A stretch of 64,000 nt of DNA from DAOPZC01 sp035353175 (GTDB lineage: Bacteria > Verrucomicrobiota > Kiritimatiellia > RFP12 > UBA1067): NCBI GenBank assembly GCA_035353175.1, contig DAOPZC010000016.1, positions 1 to 64,000 of the forward strand, read 5' to 3'. Below are positions 36,001 to 42,096 of this stretch, piece by piece. Below the pieces are notes generated by a model that saw nothing but the letters and a program-made list of their open reading frames with translations, was not told the DNA's origin and made no database searches. How positions within the stretch are numbered: the stretch's first letter is position 1; each line of letters starts with the position of its first letter. A program made the position numbers and the translations under genes.

Positions 36001-37394
36001 GTGCCGAGATCCCAGAAGACGGCGGCAGGCCACGTGTCCGAGCAGGTGATTAGGTTTGTGCCAGAGGAAACGGGTTTCTCGAATGACTTGACGATGCGAT
36101 CCCCGTCACGGACATCACACCGCACGACGAGCCCCTTGACGGAGGCCGTCCCGACAGGCACATTCAGTTCGGTGGCGACACTCACCCTCCTGTTCTTGAC
36201 GGTCGTGACGATCCGGCTGCGGCCGAGGCGGACAGGCAGCGAGGCTGGCTCGGAGGCCAGAAAGACATCCCCTGCCACGCCGATGAACCCGAGCTTGGCT
36301 TTCCAGTCTTCGCTGGGACGAGTGAGCAGGTCGGGGAGAATGACCCAACTGTCGCGGCCTTCGACCAATACGGATAACGTGTGCGTCTGGCCGGGCTTGA
36401 CAAAGGGCGTCAGGTCCACGTCGCCGCCCATGAAACCGATGCTTCCCGCCATGTTGCCGTCGCAGTAGATATGCGCATCGGTTGAGATGCGGTCAAAATG
36501 CGCCAGCACGCGCCGGCCGTCCCACTGAGAGGGAATCTCGACGGTGCGCTCGTACCACCCGAAACGCAAGTCGCCGGCCTTGTTGCGGCAGGGATCCGAG
36601 GGATTCCAATAGACGCCGCCCCCTTTCCAAGAGCCGGGCACTCTGGCGAACCCCCACTTGCCGTCATTCGGCGGGGCCATGCCCGACGCGGCGGGCCGCT
36701 CCACTTTGACAATCCGCAGGTTGTCAATCCAGACCGTGCCCTGACACCCGGACGCGCAGCCGTGATTGCGCAGGAGCAGAATCTTGAGCCGATCGGTGGC
36801 GGCCGGGAGCGTGAACTCGCATTCCACCGTCTTCCATTTTCCCTTTGTATTGCCGAACTCGCTGGACAGCGCCGTGAAGGTCTTGTAGTCCTGCGCATCC
36901 TGGACCTCGATGTGGAACTGACCGCGCTCCAGCTCAATCATCATGTCGGCACGGAGGACCAGCTTAACGCCTGAAGGAACCCCCTTGACGTACCGGATGA
37001 GGTGGTAGAAATTCACGGACGGAGGAATGTCGACGTCGACCCTCAGGCTGGCATCGCCGACCTGTTTGCGCGTGGCATCGGCGCTCGCGCTCACGTTGCC
37101 GCCGCGGATCGGAGACACCTTCCACTCCTTCAAAGTCGCGCTCCCCAGATCCTCCTCGTAGAAAGGTTCGGCCACTTCGACCGGAGAGAGCCGAGGTTCG
37201 GAGCGGAACCGCCAAAGGCCGTTCAGGCAGATCGTTTCGCGCCGGGACGAGGCGCTCCGCCACGCTTTGGCGGCGGACCATTCGGGATACGCGCCCGCCG
37301 GCAACGGCGGTTGCGTTGTGACGGGATCGGCGAACGCAACCGTGACGAACAAGAGCGTCGCATGAACAAAGCGTTTTCGGACATTCATTTTCAT
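33006..37394 (-). CDS. Very large GH2-like protein with CBM inserted in its N-domain and Asn at the acid/base position
   Basis: ATG 37394 gives 1,462 residues with a signal peptide (MKMNVRKRFVHATLLFVTVAFA). The GH2 N-terminal jelly roll opens with CLNGLWRFRSEP, is interrupted at about 80-235 by a CBM4/9-like module (ATLKEWKVSP ... WIDNLRIVKVERP), and resumes with WGFARVPGSWKGGGVYW and the GH2 sugar-binding sandwich (HFDRISTDAHIYCDG). The barrel follows from about 500. Where GH2 enzymes have W-x-x-x-N-E, it reads WRMNMN, so residue 621 is Asn instead of the acid/base Glu. FMAEQAVP supplies a possible nucleophile Glu714. The last third has two Rossmann-like glutamine-amidotransferase-type segments (LRVLIVGCNAL; VVVLTSGCAAW). 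It heads an operon with the LamG and phosphoesterase genes. Its activity may be altered or binding only. Confidence 0.85.
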   Translation of the reverse strand: MKMNVRKRFVHATLLFVTVAFADPVTTQPPLPAGAYPEWSAAKAWRSASSRRETICLNGLWRFRSEPRLSPVEVAEPFYEEDLGSATLKEWKVSPIRGGNVSASADATRKQVGDASLRVDVDIPPSVNFYHLIRYVKGVPSGVKLVLRADMMIELERGQFHIEVQDAQDYKTFTALSSEFGNTKGKWKTVECEFTLPAATDRLKILLLRNHGCASGCQGTVWIDNLRIVKVERPAASGMAPPNDGKWGFARVPGSWKGGGVYWNPSDPCRNKAGDLRFGWYERTVEIPSQWDGRRVLAHFDRISTDAHIYCDGNMAGSIGFMGGDVDLTPFVKPGQTHTLSVLVEGRDSWVILPDLLTRPSEDWKAKLGFIGVAGDVFLASEPASLPVRLGRSRIVTTVKNRRVSVATELNVPVGTASVKGLVVRCDVRDGDRIVKSFEKPVSSGTNLITCSDTWPAAVFWDLGTPKLYTLTVSLVQDGRVLDESLPEPFGFREFEIRGRFFFLNDIKLNLVPCSYSVSEGNWNTMEAMRHWLKGARAAGYNFVYLGSVDRPGNAEVASHLLQVCDEMGMLAAVTPLDIGHSSYLRLDRPEVWAQWTAIVRQRVRQDWNHPSLVLWRMNMNLNCYRQDQNPLVLDGKMEFEPGSASAAKEAAMLKSNAFVASLDPSRPSYNHACGKSGAIYNLNNYLGWPELQDLREWLRVWAGSGDKPLFMAEQAVPYPGDFQMRDPVNWWANEPVMTEYGAIQLGERSYRLEEDDYVDYYDRCWDAAGKTWRSSYGYFCNCYPPILDECTSDYYEALLPAWRTWGISGGVNAWENTWRRLIKRIPGSSLRALPPNVPLATDWANLQRPGFSADSWQYANGGGGEIRCLFDLGRPEEKAYFEPTRRGKVMPELIAPLYAYVGGPGKQWHAQDHAFRSGEQVGKSIVLLNDLRHATTFSVGWQVRVKGEVVAEGKESATVQPAESAVMPFAFRAPAVSQREQGEITATVRADGKDVPVKPFALQVYPKRAAEARTPAGWALFDPVGKTRKALEAGDVKVPELKADGALPADLRVLIVGCNALSTAEGAKLFAGLAERVASGLQVVVFEQTADALGKTFGLRCFTPGARRVWLRDEADPVLAGLANEDLADWRGATTLGPLDGLPESLDVSQRWKRVWRCSQNGVVASTLVEKPHTGSFRPLLDTGFDLRYTPLWECVDGAGRMLFCQLDVTDRIGTDPVADTLLHNLTEAVRGWQAPVRRTATVIGQSAGVPLKSLPASAGKLTAAGADRQVVVLTSGCAAWLKDNAAAVRAFLTGSGTVLAAGLSEADGEALRRASGAAFTAGAQTLWLNPLSGKLPAAFRGVSPAEIHWRKKLAVTGIATVPAGGWRSETGVLASIPVGSGEIVWIAASPKDFKPEDRPDLVFTRVNTERLYTIVLGNLGVPAGVRWHAHLDAQAAEADGSAFYTDKRLPRDDPYADMRW

Positions 37395-37423
37395 GACGGC
37401 AAGCTTCCTATCACCAACACCAT
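37391..37423 (-). CDS. Possible 10-residue leader peptide coupled to the GH2-like gene
   Basis: ATG at 37423 is preceded by GGAG with a five-base spacer and opens the short frame MVLVIGSLPS. Its stop overlaps the start of the GH2-like gene as ATGA, an arrangement that allows translational coupling. The frame is too short to support by composition, so it rests on the ribosome site and overlap alone. Confidence 0.35.
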   Translation of the reverse strand: MVLVIGSLPS

Positions 37424-37441
37424 AACTTCTCCATAGTAGAA

Positions 37442-37469
37442 AGCATACCGTATTCCGGCCGTTGTGCAA
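37442..37469 (-). promoter_or_regulatory. Promoter of the GH2-like gene
   Basis: TTGCAC (37464-37469) and TATGCT (37442-37447) on the minus strand, 16 bp apart, about 50-75 bp upstream of the ATG at 37394. It is divergent from the promoter at 37516-37543 in the same intergenic region. Confidence 0.5.
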
Positions 37470-37515
37470 CCGGATTCCGGGCACATGACACCTCCCGATT
37501 CCCGCCCAAAACAAG

Positions 37516-37543
37516 TTGCGCCAGAAGCGAAGGCGCGTATAAT
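37516..37543 (+). promoter_or_regulatory. Promoter of the GH50-like lipoprotein gene, leaderless
   Basis: TTGCGC (37516-37521) and a perfect TATAAT (37538-37543) are 16 bp apart. The ATG at 37551 begins after exactly seven intervening bases, the expected transcription start, and no ribosome site is present. Confidence 0.6.
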
Positions 37544-37550
37544 CCAACCG

Positions 37551-39716
37551 ATGACGATAAACACTGCCTTTTTCTCTTTCGCCGCTTGTGCCGCACTCGT
37601 GCCGGGATGCGCTTCGGCAAGCCCAGAACAGGCGGACAAGGCGAATAAATTGGAACAGGACTCGGTCTGCATTCTGCAGGACGATTTTGAAAGCGATCAG
37701 TCCCCGTTTTTGCGTCACGTGGGAAAGGGCCTGAAACTGACTACCGTCTCGGGAAGCGAGGCTATCTCTGGGAATAAATCACTGTGCCTGGATTCGATGG
37801 CTTCGTCGCAAGAGTGGATTTGCAGCGCGGAATTGTCGAAAGGTCTGAAGCTGATTCCGGGCAAGGGCTATGCGGTCGAATTCAAATACCTCCTTGCCGA
37901 CACCGCAAATCAGTCGGCAGAAAACTTTTTCTCCGTCGCGGGGGACAAGGGGCGTTTTTACGCACGCACCGCGTTCGCGGCAGCTCCGGGTCAAAAAGGC
38001 GAGGCGAAATTCACGTTTGTCCTGCCGGATGACGCGGCTGACGCCGCCCTCCGGTTTTCCTCGCACGGCGCGTGCCGCACGCTGATCGACGACATCACAG
38101 TCAAACAGCTTAAAGCGGACATACAGCCCTGGCTGTTCAAACCCGACGCGTTCGTCGGCATGCGCAAGACCCCGACAAACCCCAATATGCTGAACTTGTC
38201 AAATCCGTCGCTCACGCTGCCCAAGGAAAACTATTTTCCGATGGTCGACGAATTCGGCCAGTTCAAATACGCCGAATGGACGGGAAAGGTCCACGCTGCG
38301 GAAGGACTCAAGGCCTCGATCGAGGAGGAGCGCGCGTATAACGGCTCCCGTCCCGACATTCCCGGCCGCGACAGGTTCGGCGGGCTTGCAGGCTCCGCCG
38401 GCGGCGCGCCCGAAACCGACGGATTCACCACCGCGAAAGTTGACGGCAAATGGTTCCTCAGGGATCCGGACGGCAATCTCTTCTGGTCGGTCGGCATCAC
38501 CTGCGTCGGCGCTTTCCCGGCGACGATCGTCACGGACAGAGAGCATTACTTTGAGCAGATCGACCCGGCCTATCTCAACGATTCCAAAGGCTTCAAGCCG
38601 GGGACTTTCTATTACGACAGAAAAGTGAAATCGTACGCTTTGGGGCGAAAGAATATCGAGCGGAAATATGGCAGCGGGGCCGTTACGAATTATTGGAAGA
38701 TCGCCGCACCGCGACTCACGAAATGGGGTATGAACACGTGCGGGGCGTGGTCGAGCTCCGACGTGACGTCTTCCGGAACCGTGCCGTTTACGGACATTCT
38801 CCACAGTTCCGGTTCTGAGCCGCTGAAAACCAACCGCAAACTCTATGTTCTCTGGGGCGGCATACCCGACTATTTCACCTCCGCATTCGAGACGCGCACC
38901 ATTCAGTCGGCAAAGACGCATGCAAAACTGCTGAATTCACAGTATTGCATCGGCGCGTTTGTCGACAACGAGATTTCTTGGCAGCGTGTTCCCGGAAGCA
39001 CCGCCTTGGCCGTGCTCTCCTGCCCGCCCTCCCAGCCTGCGAAGATCGAGATGCGGAGCATGCTCCAGAAGAAATATGCCGATATCGCCGCGCTCAACAA
39101 GGTGTGGCGAAGCGGTTATTCCAGCTGGGACGATTTTCTCACAAAAACCGATTTCGAGCCGGAGCTCAAAGACGCCGAGCCGGACTTGTTCGCGTTTGAA
39201 AAAGCGTTTTGCGAACGCTACTTCACCGTGTGCCGCCAAGCGGTCAAACTGGCCGCGCCCCGAGCGCTTTATCTCGGGTGCAGGCTGGCCTCGCGCAACG
39301 AAATCGTCGAGCGGGCGGCCTTTGAGATTTGCGATGTCGTCAGCTACAACATCTACAAGACAGCCGTGGACACCTTCGCCCCGCCTGCAGGCTGCAGGGA
39401 CAAGCCGGTCATGATCGGGGAGTTCCACATCGGGCGCATTGACAAAGGCTCGCCCTACGGCGGACTTCTCGAAGTCCCCGATGCGGCGCGCGCGGCGGAG
39501 GCGTACAAGAAGTATATGGTTTCCGCAATCGAGAACCCGCACATTGTGGGGGCACATTGGTTTCAGTGGTTCGACTGCTTCGTCACGGGACGGGGTGACG
39601 GCGCAAACGCGACGTGCGGTTTCGTCAGCACGCTCGACACACCCGATTACGCGTTGACCGACGCCTGCCGCGACATTTCTTCAACCCTTTATGCGGTTCG
39701 CGCGGGAAAAAAATAA
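37551..39716 (+). CDS. GH50-like (beta-agarase-related) lipoprotein with N-terminal CBM-like domain
   Basis: The 721-residue product starts at ATG 37551; upstream in-frame ATGs would include promoter sequence. It has a lipoprotein signal with lipobox LVPGC (Cys20). Residues about 38-190 form a CBM-like beta-sandwich (CILQDDFESDQSP ... RTLIDDITVKQL). The catalytic domain starts at about 285 with TTAKVDGKWFLRDPDGNLFW, the typical opening of GH50-type beta-agarases. GAFVDNEISW provides acid/base Glu474 and VMIGEFHIG nucleophile Glu624. Agarase activity is not implied: the family fold recurs here at 5015-9556 and 61468-64000 in a hemicellulose context. It is transcribed alone, converging on the GH42-like gene. 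Confidence 0.85.
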   Translation: MTINTAFFSFAACAALVPGCASASPEQADKANKLEQDSVCILQDDFESDQSPFLRHVGKGLKLTTVSGSEAISGNKSLCLDSMASSQEWICSAELSKGLKLIPGKGYAVEFKYLLADTANQSAENFFSVAGDKGRFYARTAFAAAPGQKGEAKFTFVLPDDAADAALRFSSHGACRTLIDDITVKQLKADIQPWLFKPDAFVGMRKTPTNPNMLNLSNPSLTLPKENYFPMVDEFGQFKYAEWTGKVHAAEGLKASIEEERAYNGSRPDIPGRDRFGGLAGSAGGAPETDGFTTAKVDGKWFLRDPDGNLFWSVGITCVGAFPATIVTDREHYFEQIDPAYLNDSKGFKPGTFYYDRKVKSYALGRKNIERKYGSGAVTNYWKIAAPRLTKWGMNTCGAWSSSDVTSSGTVPFTDILHSSGSEPLKTNRKLYVLWGGIPDYFTSAFETRTIQSAKTHAKLLNSQYCIGAFVDNEISWQRVPGSTALAVLSCPPSQPAKIEMRSMLQKKYADIAALNKVWRSGYSSWDDFLTKTDFEPELKDAEPDLFAFEKAFCERYFTVCRQAVKLAAPRALYLGCRLASRNEIVERAAFEICDVVSYNIYKTAVDTFAPPAGCRDKPVMIGEFHIGRIDKGSPYGGLLEVPDAARAAEAYKKYMVSAIENPHIVGAHWFQWFDCFVTGRGDGANATCGFVSTLDTPDYALTDACRDISSTLYAVRAGKK

Positions 39717-39743
39717 ACGCGCTGTTTTGGAATGCGGAAATAA

Positions 39744-39787
39744 TGGAATGATGGAAGTTCTCTTCGGCTTCATCCCCCATCATTCCA
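39744..39787. terminator. Bidirectional hairpin between converging genes
   Basis: TGGAATGATGG pairs with CCATCATTCCA (11-bp stem), with an inner GAAG/CTTC pair in the loop. It sits between the stop codons at 39716 (+) and 39796 (-). It has no long T-run, so it may act as a transcript-stabilising or dispersed repeat element as well as a terminator. Confidence 0.55.
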
Positions 39788-39795
39788 CCATACCG

Positions 39796-42015
39796 TTATT
39801 CCAGTTGGGTTGTGGGCTTCGCCCGCGTTAGGGTGGGTTGTCCGCTTCCTTCCCCCTCAAGCAGAAACACCGCCGTGCAGTGCTTCGGCAGGTCGGTTGT
39901 AAACGAGCGCGTGTGCTCGGCAATGACTTTTTCGGTGGTGATTTCCGTAATCTTCCTACAGGTCTTAGGCAGAACGACATGCTTGGCACCAGCCGCCCGC
40001 GTGTGGATCATCAGCCACGACTCGTTGGCCGAAAGCACGTCCCCCTCGTCCGCGTACACGTGCACTCCGGCGTCGCGGTAGAGCGACCGCAGCAAGTCGG
40101 CGGTCACGCCGGGAATCGCGGAGAAGACCGAGGTCCACGCCGCGTTCTTCTTGATCGCCATCACCGTCTTGTCCTTCAGCGGGCCAACGCCGCGCGCCAC
40201 TTCGCGCACCCCGTCTTCAGGCCTCACCGTGAACAGCGTCATCTGCGTTTTATCGATGCCGACCTCGGCACCCGACTCCCGCATCACGCCTTTCAGCACG
40301 CCCTGCTCCGCCTGCTCGAAGCGGAAGCCGGTCAGCGCCTCCATCCGCGCCAGCGACAGATCCTCCTGCGACGCGTAGCCCGGCGCATAGAACCAGAGCA
40401 GCGTGCGGTTCTGCGACCTCAGCGACTCGACGGCCTTGCGCTGTTCCGCTGTCAGGTAGAAGCAGTCCATGAAAATAAAGACCTTGTAGCCTTTGTCCTT
40501 GATCGCCTCCACGTCATCGATCAGATACCAGTCGAACGGCGCGCCGGCGCAGTAGAACTCGCCCATCTGGTCGTGATACAGCCCGTAAGAAATCTCGTTG
40601 GCGGGCGTTTTGCGGTAACCCAGATAGAACTCGCTCTCGGGCGCGGAAATCAGCGCCACCTGCGCATTCCGTTTGCGGGAATGGTTCATCGAAACGTCGG
40701 ACCACTTCTTCATGCGCCCGACCGTGTCGACCAGCCGCGGGTCCCGGAACCAGCCGCCGTTGAGATCCATGTACCACAGCCCGACCCCATGGGTCACCGT
40801 ATTGCCGAACTCGCGGTACAGGAGCGCCTGCGTTTCCTCGACCGTGTTGACGTGACAGCGGTGGTCCGGCTTGGGCTTGCGTTTCTCGAGGTAGGTCTGG
40901 TCATCGCCTTCGTCGAAAACCAGCTTGCCGTGCAGTGCCGCACTGGCGAGGTATTGCCGCATCTCGCCGTCGCCGCCCAAGGCGCGGCGATAATAGGTGT
41001 GCGGCGCAGACAACATGTTGACGCTGTCCAGACGCAGCAGCTTGCTGATCCCGCGGTGGTCCGATTCGATCGGCCAGTTCTCATCCTGCGTATAGCCGTA
41101 GAACACCATGGTCGGCAGTGCGCCGCGGCTCTCCTCTTTGACGATCCGGCAGTAGTGGTCGATCATCTGCACCGCCACCTCGTTGTGGCATTCGAAATAA
41201 TCCATCACGGCCCGCGATTGTTGCGGATCGCGCCAAGCCCCGGCCGTCATCTGCATCCGCTGCGCACCCGTCGGCACCTGAACGGTTTCAAAGGACAGCG
41301 CCCCGTCCTTCCACGCGGCGCGCAAACGTGCGGGGTCGTTGCCGTACTTGTTCCGCAGATAGCCGATCAGTTTCTGCCGCATCGGCTCAGACAAGTCGGA
41401 GGAGGCGGGCTTGTCGGCGTGAGAAAAATAGGCATCCCAGTAGAAGTCCTCGCCCCACGGCCCGTTGGTCACGTGGATGCCCATGAGCCGCGGGCCGTAG
41501 TCGGCGTCCAGCAGGTGCCGCACGGCGCGGCGGTACGCTAGGCCGCATTCCTCCCTGCACTTCTGCGACGCGAAGGACTCGCGCGGCTTATTCGTCTGCC
41601 CGCCGGAGTACCGGCACTGCTCGCCGGGATTCGCCTGAATCCACCACTCGGGCGCGGCCGCGAACAGGCGCGGCAGCACATACGCGCGGGGGTTGTACGA
41701 CAGCAGCTTACGGATCTCGGCGTCGTGGAACTCAGGCTCGACCCTGCCGTCCGGCTTCCAATAAGGATGGTCGTAGTGCTGAAACGAGCCGAAGAAGCTA
41801 AAGAGGCTGAGCCCGGCTGCCGAGAAGTTCTCGACCTCGTAGGCCTCCGGCTTCCACTGCCAGAAGATCATCGGCGTCACCGGCTCGCCGTCCCGCCACA
41901 GCCCCGGCGACCCGCGGTACTCCCTCACGGCCCACGCAGGCATTGCCGACGGCTTCTCGGCGGCCAGCGCGCAAGAGGCGAGCAGCAGCCCCAACACTCC
42001 GAACATTTCTCGCAT
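39796..42015 (-). CDS. GH42-like beta-galactosidase-fold lipoprotein
   Basis: ATG 42015 has GGAGG six bases upstream and opens a lipoprotein signal (MREMFGVLGLLLASC, lipobox LASC at Cys15), giving 739 residues. The barrel resembles GH42: MIFWQWKPEAYEVENFSAAG at the start, GIHVTNGPWGEDFYW with probable acid/base Glu189 (although the usual Asn-Glu pair is spread out), and GKLVFDEGDDQ with nucleophile Glu369. A Rossmann-like domain from about 470 (AQVALISAPESEFYLG ... YKVFIFMDCFYLTAEQRKAV) matches the beta-galactosidase trimerisation domain. A short C-terminal beta domain follows. Predicted to remove terminal galactosyl or related residues outside the cytoplasm; specificity is uncertain. The stop lies 80 bp from the convergent GH50-like gene. 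Confidence 0.8.
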   Translation of the reverse strand: MREMFGVLGLLLASCALAAEKPSAMPAWAVREYRGSPGLWRDGEPVTPMIFWQWKPEAYEVENFSAAGLSLFSFFGSFQHYDHPYWKPDGRVEPEFHDAEIRKLLSYNPRAYVLPRLFAAAPEWWIQANPGEQCRYSGGQTNKPRESFASQKCREECGLAYRRAVRHLLDADYGPRLMGIHVTNGPWGEDFYWDAYFSHADKPASSDLSEPMRQKLIGYLRNKYGNDPARLRAAWKDGALSFETVQVPTGAQRMQMTAGAWRDPQQSRAVMDYFECHNEVAVQMIDHYCRIVKEESRGALPTMVFYGYTQDENWPIESDHRGISKLLRLDSVNMLSAPHTYYRRALGGDGEMRQYLASAALHGKLVFDEGDDQTYLEKRKPKPDHRCHVNTVEETQALLYREFGNTVTHGVGLWYMDLNGGWFRDPRLVDTVGRMKKWSDVSMNHSRKRNAQVALISAPESEFYLGYRKTPANEISYGLYHDQMGEFYCAGAPFDWYLIDDVEAIKDKGYKVFIFMDCFYLTAEQRKAVESLRSQNRTLLWFYAPGYASQEDLSLARMEALTGFRFEQAEQGVLKGVMRESGAEVGIDKTQMTLFTVRPEDGVREVARGVGPLKDKTVMAIKKNAAWTSVFSAIPGVTADLLRSLYRDAGVHVYADEGDVLSANESWLMIHTRAAGAKHVVLPKTCRKITEITTEKVIAEHTRSFTTDLPKHCTAVFLLEGEGSGQPTLTRAKPTTQLE

Positions 42016-42025
42016 GCTTTTCCTC

Positions 42026-42049
42026 CGCGCTCTCCGCGTCTCCGCGTGA
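42026..42049. repeat. Dispersed CTCCGCGTCTCCGCG-type intergenic segment (copy 2)
   Basis: Alternating CTCCGCG units immediately upstream of the ribosome site of the GH42-like gene, followed at about 42060-42085 by tandem ACTCCCG-type repeats. It resembles the segment at 2509-2531 in base pattern rather than by exact identity. Confidence 0.3.
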
Positions 42050-42096
42050 CGTTTTTCCGATCCGCGACTCCCGACTCCCGACTCGCGGTCCACCGC

